Positions 45,182 through 55,671 of a DNA stretch of 64,000 nucleotides are shown one piece after another (positions within the stretch are counted from its first letter, which is position 1; each line of letters starts with the position of its first letter). The notes beneath the pieces are model-generated. The model was given only the letters and a program-made list of their open reading frames with translations, was not told the origin of the DNA and did not search any database. This DNA comes from Lysobacter avium (GTDB taxonomy: Bacteria; Pseudomonadota; Gammaproteobacteria; Xanthomonadales; Xanthomonadaceae), in NCBI RefSeq assembly GCF_015209745.1, contig NZ_CP063657.1:1240001-1304000 (forward strand). The letters are read 5' to 3'. A program made the position numbers and the translations under genes.

Positions 45182-46376
45182 GTGTGGACCGAATGGACCA
45201 TCGCCACCCGCTTCCTGCGTGAGGGGCGTGCCCAGAGCACCCTCATCCTGGTGGGCATCGGCGTTGGCGTCGCGGTGATCGTGTTCATCACCGCGTTGAT
45301 CACCGGCCTGCAGCACAACATCGTCGACCGCACCCTCGGAACCCAGTCCCACATCAGGCTATCCCCGCCGGACGAGGTCAACCGGATCGTCCCGCTGGAC
45401 GGCCCGGCGACGCGCATGCTGCTGGAGACCAGGCGCGCGCAGCGGCTTCGCTCGATCAACAACTGGCAGCAACTGCGCGACGTGCTGGATGACTTCCCGC
45501 AGGTCACGGCGGTATCGCCGATCATTTCCGGACCGGCGTTCGCGCGCCGCGGCGAAGCCCTGCAGTCGGTCGCGCTGGTGGGCATCGACCCGCGCCGCTA
45601 CCAGCAGATCCTGCCGGTCAGCGAGGACATCGTTGCCGGCGCGTTCCGCATCGGCGCCGGCGAGGCGGTCATCGGCAAGCAGCTGTCCATCGACCTTGGC
45701 GTCAGCGTTGGCGACAAGCTGCGCCTGGAAACGGGGCAGGGCGGCGATAGCGTGGTCAACGTGGCCGGGATCTTCGAATTGGGCGTGCGCGAGCTGGATG
45801 CGCGTTACGTGTACCTCGACATGAGCCAGGCGCAGTCGCTGCTTGACCTGCCCGGCGCGGCGACCGTGATCGACCTGACGGTCAACGACATCTTCAAAGC
45901 CGACACCATTGCCACCCACATCCGCCGGCTCACCGGGCAGAAAGTCGAGAGCTGGATGGAGACCAACGCGCAGTTGCTCAACGCGCTGCGCAGCCAGAGC
46001 ATGTCGACCACCATGATCAGCGTGTTCGTCGCCCTGAGCGTCGCCCTGGGCATCGCCAGCGTGCTGTCGGTGAGCGTGGTCCAGCGCACGCGCGAGATCG
46101 GCATCCTGCGGGCGATCGGCATTACCCGGGCGCAGATGCTGCGCGTGTTCCTGATCCAGGGCGCGCTGTTCGGGCTGCTGGGCTCGCTGCTGGGTGGCAT
46201 CAGCGGAGTCGGGCTGGTGGTGGCGTTCAACAACTTCGGCCCGCGCCTGTTCTATATCCCGGTCAACCCATGGCTGCTCGTGGCGGCCACTGCGCTGGCG
46301 ACGCTTACCGGAGTCATAGCCGCTGCCATTCCGGCACGCCGGGCGGCGCGTCTGGACCCGGTCGTGGCGATTCGCC

Positions 46377-46384
<8 letters not shown>
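45182..46384 (+). CDS. ABC transporter permease (FtsX/MacB-type)
   Basis: The 400-residue membrane subunit has the four-helix MacB/LolC-type layout: one helix at the N-terminus (about 20-45), a large periplasmic domain (about 45-270), then three C-terminal helices with 'V-V-Q-R-T-R-E-I-G-I-L-R-A-I-G-I-T-R' near 300 and a final 'I-P-A-R-R-A-A-R-L-D-P-V-V-A-I-R'. This is the FtsX-like permease signature. The start is a GTG four bases after the adaptor stop. The ATPase gene overlaps its end by 8 bases. Confidence 0.93.
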
Positions 46385-47157
<773 letters not shown>

Positions 47158-47168
<11 letters not shown>

Positions 47169-48201
47169 CCACGTTCCGACCACGGTCTTTTGCGCGGTAG
47201 AGCGCGTTGTCGGCGTGTTCCAACCAGATGTCCAGCCAGGTATCGGGCTGGGTGGGCTGCGCTGGCGCCACAGCCAGCCCTATGCTGACGGTGGGAATCA
47301 CTCCGGGGTAATCGGCAAGGCGGATCTGCTCGACTTCGCGACGCAGGCGTTCGGCAATCGCGAGTGCTTCGACCTGGGTGGTTTCAGGCAGCAATACGGC
47401 AAATTCGTCTCCGCCGCGCCGGCCGACGTGGTCGTGCGGCCGCATCACCCGCCGCATCCTTTCCGCCAGCTCGCGCAGCGTCGCATCGCCTGCTCCGTGT
47501 CCGTGTTGATCATTGATCTGCTTGAAACGGTCCACGTCGATCAACAGGATGCAGTCCTGCCGGTCGGGCCGAGAGTTGGCCAGCAGCTGCTGTGCCTGCT
47601 CCTCCCACGGTCCCCGCCGCGAAAGGCCGGTGAGGGTGTCGATGCGGCGGATTCGATCCAGTTCGCGGTTCTGTTTGGTGACTTTGCGGATCAGCTGATA
47701 GCGGCCGACGCTGACCGCGATCATGTGGATCAGCAGCATCGGCAGGCACGCCAACAGCACCGGCATCGATGTCAATGGACGGAATCCCGTGCCGAGCAGC
47801 ACGGCGCTCGCCACGCCGCCAAGGACCAGTACCGGCAAGGAATGCAGCCATAATCGCCGGAAGCCGGTGCTGAGCTTGTCCACCGTCGTGAGCGTGATGA
47901 GCAGAGTGCTGGGCAACACATTGAAATGCATCATCGGCACCATGGCACCCGCAATCGCCGAGTCGATCAGCAGGTTGTGTTTCTCTGCGCGCGTCGGATC
48001 GGCGGACCGGCTTGAGCGCCAATAGGCGAGATGGGGCCAGAGCAGGCATCCTGCGACCATGAACGCCCACGCGAACCACGGCGCATGGAGCTCGTACAGC
48101 ACTGCCGACACCGACAGCCCGCCCAGCGCCATGCCCACCACCCGATAGGGATAGATGAGGCGACTCACCCATAGTGGGTTTCGCGCTTCGCGACGATTCA
48201 T
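47158..48201 (-). CDS. Diguanylate cyclase with MASE2 sensor domain
   Basis: This 347-residue enzyme makes cyclic di-GMP from GTP. The N-terminus holds about five membrane helices (to about residue 170) with MASE2 features ('Y-P-Y-R-V-V-G-M' near 18 and 'D-P-x-x-A-E-x-x-N-L-L-I-D-S' near 70), as in E. coli DgcC/AdrA. The C-terminal GGDEF domain has an intact active site G-G-D-E-F near 251 and an R-P-H-D inhibitory site five residues before it, so product feedback is expected. 'D-V-D-R-F-K-Q-I-N-D' binds metal. No neighbouring gene hints at a specific output. Confidence 0.93.
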
Positions 48202-48401
48202 TCGGCGTCGTCCCCTGGGCGCAAGTAAGCGTCAGTGCCCCGATCGCGCAGATATCCTGCGCCCAACGTCTGTCTTCGCATCAAAACGGCCCCCCGTCTG
48301 CCCGCTGAATCATACACCCGGCCCGACGCGCCGCTAACGCTGTGTTGCGGTGCCCGGCGCTATTCTGGTTGTAGCAGGAAACGGTGGAACGGAGGAAAGA
48401 C

Positions 48402-48665
48402 ATGGCAACCGGATGGGCAGGCGACGGCGCAGTCCAGGACCAGATTGACGCGACGGTCGAGGACGCGGTGAAGCGCGCACGCAGCCGTTTGGCCACGGGA
48501 CCCGGATTGCTGCATTGCGAGGAGTGCGATGAGGCGATTCCGGAGGCGCGGCGCGAAGCGGTACCCGGCGTCCGGCTCTGCGTGGTCTGCCAGCAGGCCG
48601 AGGATAACCAGCGCGCTGAAAGCGGTTACAACCGCCGCGGCAGCAAGGACAGCCAGTTACGCTGA
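48402..48665 (+). CDS. DksA/TraR-type C4 zinc-finger protein
   Basis: The 87-residue protein resembles YbiI-type short DksA/TraR family members. It has an N-terminal helix, then a Cys4 zinc finger with two C-x2-C pairs ('C-E-E-C-D-E-A-I-P' near 43 and 'C-V-V-C-Q' near 65) and the typical 'P-E-A-R-R-E-A-V-P-G' between them. It lacks the long coiled coil with the two acidic tip residues of DksA, so direct action on RNA polymerase is uncertain. A GGAGG site lies about seven bases before the ATG at 48402; the earlier ATG has none. Confidence 0.85.
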   Translation: MATGWAGDGAVQDQIDATVEDAVKRARSRLATGPGLLHCEECDEAIPEARREAVPGVRLCVVCQQAEDNQRAESGYNRRGSKDSQLR

Positions 48666-48748
48666 TGGTGCGGAAAATTCCTGAAGGATGCGCAGGTCTG
48701 ATCCGAGCGGTTAAGCTGCGGCCCTTAACACCGAGGAGCGATGTGTAA

Positions 48749-48814
48749 ATGATCAGCGACGCGGCTCCCGGAAGCCGCAGATCCACAGGTCCCGGGCGGG
48801 GCAGTTCGTGTTGA
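48749..48814 (+). CDS. Possible 21-residue leader peptide
   Basis: A short frame of 21 codons starts with ATG ten bases after GAGGAG (48733-48738) and ends in a TGA that overlaps the ATG of the next gene (TGATG). The peptide is Ser/Gly/Arg-rich and ends in cysteine. This arrangement fits translational coupling, but a three-codon frame also starts at 48741, and chance cannot be excluded. Confidence 0.3.
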   Translation: MISDAAPGSRRSTGPGRGSSC

Positions 48815-49227
48815 TGGAACCCGAGCCCAGCACGCTCATTGTCAATGGATCGAGCTTTCAGATCGAATTTCGACGCGACGGTAACCGTCTGCGCGCGTCA
48901 GTCACTGGAGTGACCGGCAGTCTGGAGGTGTCCAGGGAATATTGGGCCCTTATTGCCAGGGAAGCCATGAGCGCGGGCGTGCCGATGTTGCTGGTCATTG
49001 ACAGTACCGTCGGCGGCTCCCTGACCCTTGACGAGCTGGAGCAATTCATCCACCACTTGAGCGGGCTGGGCCTGGAGAAGGTTCGTACGGCCTACGTCGG
49101 TGTTGACACGGCACGCTCGTGGCAGAACGAAACCACCGAGATCCTCGCCCGCGAGCGGGGGTTCGTTGCACGTGTGTTCGAGATCGAGTCGGAAGCCTCG
49201 CTGTGGCTGCGTCACGGCGAGCTTTGA
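48814..49227 (+). CDS. Protein of unknown function (STAS-like alpha/beta fold possible)
   Basis: The 137-residue soluble protein has an alternating strand/helix pattern. A beta-rich first third ('S-F-Q-I-E-F-R-R-D-G-N-R-L-R-A-S-V-T-G') precedes a hydrophobic strand 'M-L-L-V-I-D-S-T' near residue 68, helices, another strand 'V-R-T-A-Y-V-G-V' and a terminal 'G-F-V-A-R-V-F-E'. This looks like STAS/SpoIIAA-like domains that act in regulation, but I do not recognise the family securely. The ATG overlaps the stop of a possible leader peptide; a GTG six bases upstream is also in frame. It ends 19 bases before the convergent tex stop. Confidence 0.65.
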   Translation: MEPEPSTLIVNGSSFQIEFRRDGNRLRASVTGVTGSLEVSREYWALIAREAMSAGVPMLLVIDSTVGGSLTLDELEQFIHHLSGLGLEKVRTAYVGVDTARSWQNETTEILARERGFVARVFEIESEASLWLRHGEL

Positions 49228-49246
49228 GCGGCCGGCAGATCCAGTC

Positions 49247-51715
49247 TCAGTTCTTTTCCCTGGCCCGCGCAAATGCTGCGGCCAAGGCGTTGTTTGCAGG
49301 CGGGGCCATCGGCCGGGCAGGCACCTTTGCAGGTGCAGGTGCGGGTGCGGGCCGGCGCTTGTCCGTGCCTCCACGTGGGCGCGGCGGCTCCCTCCGGCCC
49401 CGGTCGCCACCGGCACCCGGAGCTGATCTCTCGGCGCCAGCGGGTTTCGCCGGCGGCGGCGTCTCCTCCAGGCGGCAGGTCAGGGCGATGCGCTTGCGCG
49501 GTATGTCGACCTCCAGCACCTTCACCTTGATCACGTCCCCGGCCTTTACCACCTCGCGCGGATCCTTGACGTAGCGGTCGGCGAGCATCGAGATGTGGAC
49601 CAGTCCGTCCTGGTGCACGCCGATGTCGACGAACGCGCCGAACGCCGCCACGTTGCTGACCACGCCCTCCAGGACCATGCCCGGCTTGAGGTCCTTCAAC
49701 TCCTGGACATCCTCGGCGAAGCGCGCGGCCTTGAACTCGGGACGCGGGTCGCGACCGGGCTTTTCCAGCTCCTTGAGGATGTCGCGCACGGTCGGCAGGC
49801 CGAAGCGCTCGTCGGTGTAGGAGCTCGCATCCACGCTGCGCAGAAACGCGCTGTCGCCGATCAGCTGCTTCACCGCGCGGCCGCTGTGCTGGACGATGCG
49901 CTCCACCACCGGGTACGCCTCGGGATGCACCGAGGAGGCGTCCAGCGGCTGGTCGCCATCGGCCACGCGCAGGAAGCCCGCGCACTGCTCGAAGGTCTTG
50001 TCGCCCAGGCGCGGCACCTTGAGCAGTGATTTGCGATTGTTGAACGCGCCGTTCTCGTCGCGGTACACGACGATGTTCTCGGCCACGGTCGAACTCAGGC
50101 CCGAGACCCGGGCGAGCAGGGCGGCGGAGGCGGTGTTGACGTCCACGCCCACCGCGTTGACGCAGTCCTCGACGCGAGCATCCAGCGCGCGGGCAAGCCG
50201 GTAGGCGTCCACGTCGTGCTGGTACTGGCCGACGCCGATCGCCTTGGGTTCGATCTTGACCAGCTCCGCCAGCGGGTCCTGCAGGCGGCGTGCAATCGAC
50301 ACCGCGCCGCGGATCGAGACGTCCAGATCCGGAAATTCCTTCGCCGCCAGCTCGGAGGCCGAGTACACCGATGCGCCGGCCTCGCTGACGACGATTTTCT
50401 GCATCTTGAGTTCGGGCGCCATCCTGATCAGGTCGCCGGCCAGTTTGTCGGTCTCGCGCGATGCGGTGCCGTTGCCGATCGCGATCAGTTGCACGCCGTG
50501 TTTCACACACATCGCGCGTAGCAGGTGCAGCGAGCCGTCCCACTGGTTGCGCGGCTGGTGCGGGAAGATGGTGTCGGTGGCGACCAGCTTGCCGGTCGCG
50601 TCCACCACGGCGACCTTGACACCGGTTCGCAGGCCGGGGTCCAGCCCCAGCACCGCTTTGGGCCCCGCGGGAGCGGCCAGCAGCAGGTCCTTGAGGTTGT
50701 CGCCGAAGATGGCGATGGCTTCCGCCTCCGCCTTCTCGCGCGCCTGGCCGAACAGGTCGAGCAGCAGGTGCAGGTGCAGCTTGGCCTTCCAGGTCAGCCG
50801 GCACGCATTGAGCAGCCAGGCGTCGGCGGGCCGCTCGCGGTTGGCGACGCCGGCGTGGTGCGCGACCCGTGCCTCGGCCTGCGCATGGCCGGCGTCCGCG
50901 TCCTTGCCCGGGTCCAGGTCGAGCTGGATGAACTCCTCGCGACGCGCGCGCAGCAGCGCGAGCAGCCGGTGCGACGGGATCCGCGACAGCGGCTCGGAAT
51001 GGTCGAAATAATCGCGGTACTTGGCGCCCTCGGCCTCCTTGCCCTCGATGACGCGTGCGCGGATCACGCCCACCTCGCTCAGCCACTCCCGAAGCTCGCC
51101 CACGAGAGCCGCGTCCTCGCCCCAGCGCTCCATCAGGATCGCCCGGGCGCCCTCCAGCGCGGCCTTGACGTCGTCCACGCCTTTTTCGGCATCGACGAAG
51201 GCGGCGGCTGCGGTTTCCGGGATCTGCGACGGATCCGCCAGCAGGCCGTCGGCAAGCGGCTCCAGGCCCGCCTCGCGGGCGATCTGGGCGCGCGTGCGAC
51301 GCTTGCGCTTGTAGGGCAGGTAGAGGTCCTCCAGACGGGATTTGCTGTCGGCCGCCTCGATGTCGGCGCGCAGCTCGTCGGTGAGCTTGCCCTGTTCCTC
51401 GATGCTGGCCAGCACGGTCGCGCGGCGCTCTTCCAGCTCGCGCAGGTAGATCAGGCGCGTCTCCAGGTTGCGCAGCTGGGTGTCGTCCAGGCCTTCGGTA
51501 ACCTCCTTGCGGTAGCGCGCGATGAACGGCACCGTCGCGCCTTCGTCCAGCAGACCGATCGCCGCCAGCACCTGCGCCGGGCGGGCACCGATTTCACCGG
51601 CGATCGTGCCCGCGATCTGCGTGGCTACGCGGGCAGCGTGGCGGCTGTCGGTCGCCGCGCTTGCGGCGGCGGTGTCGGACAGCGTGTCGGTCGTCGTATC
51701 AGTGGCTTGAGGCAT
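49247..51715 (-). CDS. tex: Transcription accessory protein Tex
   Basis: Tex is an RNA-binding protein that affects transcription and stress or virulence gene expression. The 822-residue product shows the full layout: an N-terminal helical region with '[10 protein letters not shown]' near 62 and 'Y-L-P-Y-K' near 132, a YqgF-like domain '[12 protein letters not shown]' near 352, helix-hairpin-helix motifs '[16 protein letters not shown]' near 515 and an S1 domain '[19 protein letters not shown]' near 668. A disordered Pro/Ala/Arg tail of about 75 residues follows. Confidence 0.96.
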   Translation of the reverse strand: MPQATDTTTDTLSDTAAASAATDSRHAARVATQIAGTIAGEIGARPAQVLAAIGLLDEGATVPFIARYRKEVTEGLDDTQLRNLETRLIYLRELEERRATVLASIEEQGKLTDELRADIEAADSKSRLEDLYLPYKRKRRTRAQIAREAGLEPLADGLLADPSQIPETAAAAFVDAEKGVDDVKAALEGARAILMERWGEDAALVGELREWLSEVGVIRARVIEGKEAEGAKYRDYFDHSEPLSRIPSHRLLALLRARREEFIQLDLDPGKDADAGHAQAEARVAHHAGVANRERPADAWLLNACRLTWKAKLHLHLLLDLFGQAREKAEAEAIAIFGDNLKDLLLAAPAGPKAVLGLDPGLRTGVKVAVVDATGKLVATDTIFPHQPRNQWDGSLHLLRAMCVKHGVQLIAIGNGTASRETDKLAGDLIRMAPELKMQKIVVSEAGASVYSASELAAKEFPDLDVSIRGAVSIARRLQDPLAELVKIEPKAIGVGQYQHDVDAYRLARALDARVEDCVNAVGVDVNTASAALLARVSGLSSTVAENIVVYRDENGAFNNRKSLLKVPRLGDKTFEQCAGFLRVADGDQPLDASSVHPEAYPVVERIVQHSGRAVKQLIGDSAFLRSVDASSYTDERFGLPTVRDILKELEKPGRDPRPEFKAARFAEDVQELKDLKPGMVLEGVVSNVAAFGAFVDIGVHQDGLVHISMLADRYVKDPREVVKAGDVIKVKVLEVDIPRKRIALTCRLEETPPPAKPAGAERSAPGAGGDRGRREPPRPRGGTDKRRPAPAPAPAKVPARPMAPPANNALAAAFARAREKN

Positions 51716-51835
51716 TGGGTGTGACCTTGCGGAAAACGGGACCCCGAAGCGCGGGGAGCCCGATTGTGGCCGCGCCCGGGAATGCGGGGAAGCCGTTGAC
51801 AGGAAGCGCGGGGCCGGGCTGGTCGCGTACGTCGC

Positions 51836-52645
51836 TTATTTCTCGACGAACGCGCGCTCGAAGACATAGTCGCCGGGCACGCCGATCCGCGGTGCGGCAG
51901 TGAACCCGCGACCGTCCAGGAGCGTGCGGAAGTCGGCAAGCATCTGCGGACTGCCACAGACCATCGCGCGGTCATGCGCGGGGTCGAGCGGCTCAAGACC
52001 CAGGTGCTCCATCATCTGGCCGCTGGCCATCAGGTCGGTCATCCGGCCCCGGTGATCGTGGCCGTCAAAAACAAACGGCTCGCGGGTGACGGCCGGGTAG
52101 TAGCGCAGCTTGGCGCTGATCTCCTCGCCCAGGAACTGATGGTTGGGCAGTTCCTTGAGGATGTAATCCCGGTACGCAAGGTCGGCCTCGCGGCGCACGC
52201 CGTGGGTCAGGATGATCCGCTCGAAACGTTCGTAGACTTCTGGATCCTTGATGATCGACAGCCAGGGCGCGAAGCCCGTGCCGGTCCCCAGCAGGTAGAG
52301 GTTACGGCCCGGATGCAGATCATGGATCAGCAGCGTGCCGGTGGGTTTGCGCCCGATCCGGATCGCATCGCCGGGCTGGATGTGCTGCAGGCGCGACGTC
52401 AGTGGACCGTTGGCCACCTTGATGGAGAAGAACTCGAGCTGCTCCTCCCAGTTCGCGCTGGCGATGGAATACGCCCGCATCAGCGGCTTGGTCGAGCCGT
52501 CGGGCTGCGGCACATCCAGGCCGATCATCACGAACTGCCCGTTCTCGAACCGGAAGCCGTCGTCGCGGGTGGTGGTGAAGCTGAAGTAGTCGTCCGTCCA
52601 GTGACGGACGTCCAGCACGGTTTCGGTGCCGAAGGCAGATGACAT
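51836..52645 (-). CDS. fpr: Ferredoxin-NADP reductase
   Basis: This 269-residue FAD enzyme moves electrons between NADPH and ferredoxin or flavodoxin. The FAD motif 'R-A-Y-S-I-A-S' lies near residue 57, 'G-P-L-T-S-R-L' near 80, the NADP-binding 'L-G-T-G-T-G-F-A-P' near 118 and 'M-V-C-G-S-P-Q-M' near 228. The C-terminus 'V-F-E-R-A-F-V-E-K' is the bacterial subclass IA form, as in Azotobacter and Pseudomonas Fpr. It appears to be transcribed alone. Confidence 0.93.
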   Translation of the reverse strand: MSSAFGTETVLDVRHWTDDYFSFTTTRDDGFRFENGQFVMIGLDVPQPDGSTKPLMRAYSIASANWEEQLEFFSIKVANGPLTSRLQHIQPGDAIRIGRKPTGTLLIHDLHPGRNLYLLGTGTGFAPWLSIIKDPEVYERFERIILTHGVRREADLAYRDYILKELPNHQFLGEEISAKLRYYPAVTREPFVFDGHDHRGRMTDLMASGQMMEHLGLEPLDPAHDRAMVCGSPQMLADFRTLLDGRGFTAAPRIGVPGDYVFERAFVEK

Positions 52646-52734
52646 AGCGGAAAGTACTGCGTGGGAGACGTGGGAACGCGTATTTTAGCCGATCGCGCCG
52701 GGCGGACCCCGGCGCGGGCTGGCAGGTACATCCG

Positions 52735-53157
52735 TCAGCGGACGACGGTTACCGGTACGCCGGCCTGGGCAATCACCTTGGTCGCGGTTGAACCGAGCAG
52801 GAACCCCCGCAACGCGGTGCGTCCACGCGATCCCATGACCACCATGTCGACGGCATCGTTGGCGGCGATTTCAACGATCGCCTTGTCGGCATCCTCCACC
52901 ACCGCACGCGCATCGAATTCCAATCCCGCATCAGTCAATACCGCGCGGGCGTCCTTGAGTGCGTAACGGCTGTTGTCGGCGTGGTAGTCAAGGGTCCCCT
53001 GGGTCCCCAGTGCGTCCTTCACACCCGCAAGCAAGGGCACATCGGCGTGCAGCAGGATGATCTGTGCCGGCGTGGACAGGCTCCTGGCGAGCTTGGCGAC
53101 GAAGTTTGCGGCACGGGTGCTGTTTTCACTGCCGTCAACGGCAAGAAGGATCTTCAT
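52735..53157 (-). CDS. Universal stress protein (UspA family)
   Basis: This 140-residue single-domain Usp has the nucleotide-binding motif 'G-S-R-G-R-T-A-L-R-G-F-L-L-G-S' near residue 108 and the opening 'K-I-L-L-A-V-D-G-S-E-N-S'. The G-x2-G-x9-G-S pattern indicates an ATP-binding type. GGAG lies eight bases before the ATG. An ANR/FNR-type box sits about 65 bases upstream with a matching -10, so induction under low oxygen is likely, as known for several Usp proteins of Pseudomonas. Confidence 0.93.
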   Translation of the reverse strand: MKILLAVDGSENSTRAANFVAKLARSLSTPAQIILLHADVPLLAGVKDALGTQGTLDYHADNSRYALKDARAVLTDAGLEFDARAVVEDADKAIVEIAANDAVDMVVMGSRGRTALRGFLLGSTATKVIAQAGVPVTVVR

Positions 53158-53187
53158 TCACATGGCTCCAGTAATCGTTATGCGGCA

Positions 53188-53228
53188 ACTATGGACGTTA
53201 TCGCCCGGGCGCGCTTGATTGAGGTCAA
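53188..53228 (-). promoter_or_regulatory. ANR/FNR-type promoter of the usp gene
   Basis: TTGATTGAGGTCAA at 53215-53228 matches the FNR consensus TTGAT-N4-ATCAA at nine of ten fixed bases. On the minus strand a -10-like CATAGT lies at 53188-53193, placing the start of transcription near 53181 and the centre of the box close to -41.5, the standard position for activation. The box is about 58-71 bases before the usp ATG. Confidence 0.7.
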
Positions 53229-53239
53229 AGCTGCGCGGG

Positions 53240-55027
53240 TCAGCGTGGGCCGCGTTCTTCACGCGGCTTCGCGCGTCGATCGCCCAGCAACGCGCTGAGT
53301 ACAATTGCCACGCCCAGCCCAGCGCCCAGTGCCAGCAGGATCATCGCAACGGCCGGGTAACCCAACAATTTCGGACCTTCGCCGGCACGCATCATGAACG
53401 CGGCGGCGAGAATCAGCGCGGCGGTGACCGCACCGGCGGCGATCCGGTTGGCGATCTTCTGCAGCGCCTCCAGCAACTGGGAGTTGTCCAGGCCTGTGAT
53501 CCGCATCTGCAGGCGGTTGTCAGCAATCAGCGAAAGCGCGTCGCCGATCTTGCGAGGCGCCTCGCGCAGCAACTCGTGCAGCTCGATCATCTCCCCGGCC
53601 AGGTTCGACGGCGACAGGGTTTTGCGCAGCCGCTCGCGCATGACGTGCTGCAGGTGGTCCTCGACCAGGCTCTTGACGTCCATGTTGGGGTCCAGCGCCA
53701 CGCAGACCGATTCCAGGCTGAGCAGCGTCTTGCCCAGCAGGCTCATCTCCGGCGGCGTCCGCAGTCCGCAGGCGGTCGCGATGCGGGCCAGGTCCAGCAC
53801 CAGCCGACCCTCGGACATGTGGGTGCCGTGGCTGCGTGTGGAGTGGGCGGCGTAGCGGGATACGAGCTGGCTGACCTCGCGCAGGTAGGCCTCGCCGTCG
53901 AAGTCCTCCAGGCGCGTGCCCATGGCGATGCCTTCGGCGGCGACGTCCTCGCCGCGTCCGTCCACCGCCGCGAACAGCAGTTTCAGCAAGCGCTCCCGCT
54001 GCTTGGGCGGGACGTGCGCGACCATGCCCAGGTCGAACACCGCCAGGCGCCCGTCGTCGGTCACCAGCAGGTTGCCGGGGTGCGGATCGGCGTGGATCTC
54101 GCCGTGGATGAAGGTCTGGTCCAGGTAGCCACGCATGAGGGCCGTGGCCAGGTGGCCCATCGGCTCCTCGGCGCGGCGCATGCCGCTGATCTCGGTGACC
54201 TTGGTGCCGACCACGAGTTCCATCGTCATCAGCCGGGTGCGGGTCAGGTCCCAGATCGGCTTGGGCACGGTCAGCTCCGGATATCCGGCGAAGTGCTCGC
54301 CGAAGCGTTCCAGATTCTCGGCCTCGGCCCGGTAGTCCAATTCGGCGAGCAGGGTCTTGCGGAACTCATGCACCCAATCGGCGAAGTGGATGCGCCGGCC
54401 CAGGTCGGTCGCCTGATCCACCCGTCCGGCGATGGACGCCAGGGCGTCGAGATCGGCACGGATCTGCTCGACCGCGTGCGGGCGTTGCACCTTGACCGCG
54501 ACCGGGGTGCCGTCGCGCAGGGTGGCGCGGTGCACCTGGGCCAATGACGCGCAGCCCAGCGGCTGCTCATCGAAACTGGCGTAGGCCTTGGTCAGGCGGA
54601 AGCCAAGTGCGTCTTCGATCGCCTCACGCACGACCGGGAACGGCAGCGGGGAGACGTCGTCCTGCATCCGCTCCAGCGCCTCGACGTATTCCTGGGGGAC
54701 CATGTCGGGACGCGTGGAGAGCGTCTGGCCGATCTTGACGAAGGTGGGGCCGAGTGCCTCCAGGTCATCGACGAACTGCTCCGCCGTGCCGTCAGCGGCC
54801 ACCGCCTCGCCATTGTCGAGCGCGTCGCTCAGATCGAGCCCGCCAAACACCCCTGAATTGCGGTACTTGAGCAGGAAGCCGATGATCCGCGCGGTTCGAG
54901 CCAGACCGTGTTCTACGCCGGGCTCCTCCTTCCGGGCCACTGGCAACGACTCCGCATCTGGATCCCCTGCGCGGTGCGAATAGGTTTCCGCGGGCGGGGC
55001 GTCATTGCTGCGTGCTGTATCGGGCAT
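53240..55027 (-). CDS. UbiB/AarF (ABC1) family atypical kinase
   Basis: The 595-residue protein belongs to the ABC1/UbiB kinase-like family linked to ubiquinone synthesis. Family motifs are 'F-V-K-I-G-Q-T-L-S-T-R' near residue 95, the Ala-rich loop 'C-A-S-L-A-Q-V-H' near 160, 'V-A-V-K-V-Q-R-P' near 178, 'E-I-H-A-D-P-H-P-G-N-L' near 300 and 'F-D-L-G-M' near 325. Two hydrophobic helices end the protein, as in UbiB. It is not with other ubi genes, so it may be a paralogue of the main UbiB. GGAG six bases before the ATG at 55027 supports this start; an ATG at 55039 is in frame. Confidence 0.88.
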   Translation of the reverse strand: MPDTARSNDAPPAETYSHRAGDPDAESLPVARKEEPGVEHGLARTARIIGFLLKYRNSGVFGGLDLSDALDNGEAVAADGTAEQFVDDLEALGPTFVKIGQTLSTRPDMVPQEYVEALERMQDDVSPLPFPVVREAIEDALGFRLTKAYASFDEQPLGCASLAQVHRATLRDGTPVAVKVQRPHAVEQIRADLDALASIAGRVDQATDLGRRIHFADWVHEFRKTLLAELDYRAEAENLERFGEHFAGYPELTVPKPIWDLTRTRLMTMELVVGTKVTEISGMRRAEEPMGHLATALMRGYLDQTFIHGEIHADPHPGNLLVTDDGRLAVFDLGMVAHVPPKQRERLLKLLFAAVDGRGEDVAAEGIAMGTRLEDFDGEAYLREVSQLVSRYAAHSTRSHGTHMSEGRLVLDLARIATACGLRTPPEMSLLGKTLLSLESVCVALDPNMDVKSLVEDHLQHVMRERLRKTLSPSNLAGEMIELHELLREAPRKIGDALSLIADNRLQMRITGLDNSQLLEALQKIANRIAAGAVTAALILAAAFMMRAGEGPKLLGYPAVAMILLALGAGLGVAIVLSALLGDRRAKPREERGPR

Positions 55028-55106
55028 GTTGGTCTCCATGGATGCGGCTACCGTATCGGGGGAGGCGTCAACGTGGCTTCACGCCGTGGCTGGCACGCTG
55101 AAACGC

Positions 55107-55661
55107 ATGCTGAGTCACACAGGAACGCTTTGGACGATTGGCCACTCCACCCGCGAGTGGCCGGTTTTCGTGGGAATGCTGAACGACGCCGGGATTACCG
55201 CGCTTGTCGACGTCCGCCGTTTTCCTGGCTCACGCCGCAATCCGCAGTTCAGTGCCGAGGCGATGGCGCGCGAGATGCCCGCCACCGGCATTCGATTCGT
55301 TCCGATGACCGACCTGGGCGGGCGCCGCAAGGTCGACCCCAACACGCATAACACGGCCTGGCGCAACGACAGTTTCCGCGGCTACGCGGACTACATGGAG
55401 ACACCGGGTTACGAGGCGGCACGTGACCGACTCGCCGATCTGGCGCTGCAGGAGCGCGTCGCGATCATGTGCGCCGAGGCGGTGTGGTGGCAGTGCCACC
55501 GCGGCCTCATCTCGGATGATTTCAAGGCGCAGGGCTGGGAGGTCATCCACCTGATGGCGCCGGGGCGCAGCGACGAGCATCCCTATACCTCGGCGGCCCG
55601 GATTGTCGACGGCAAGCTGGACTACTCCGCCCCCGAACCGCCGCAGGCGTCACTGTTCTGA
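55107..55661 (+). CDS. DUF488 family protein
   Basis: This 184-residue protein has the DUF488 hallmarks: 'T-I-G-H-S-T-R-E-W' near residue 9, 'V-D-V-R-R-F-P-G-S-R-R-N-P-Q-F' near 35, 'L-G-G-R-R' near 70 and the cysteine-containing 'C-A-E-A-V-W-W-Q-C-H-R-G-L-I-S-D' near 133. The biochemical role of the family is unknown. It lies divergent from the UbiB-like gene; the ATG at 55107 is the start that begins directly before the conserved domain. Confidence 0.88.
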   Translation: MLSHTGTLWTIGHSTREWPVFVGMLNDAGITALVDVRRFPGSRRNPQFSAEAMAREMPATGIRFVPMTDLGGRRKVDPNTHNTAWRNDSFRGYADYMETPGYEAARDRLADLALQERVAIMCAEAVWWQCHRGLISDDFKAQGWEVIHLMAPGRSDEHPYTSAARIVDGKLDYSAPEPPQASLF

Positions 55662-55671
55662 GACGCGTCGC

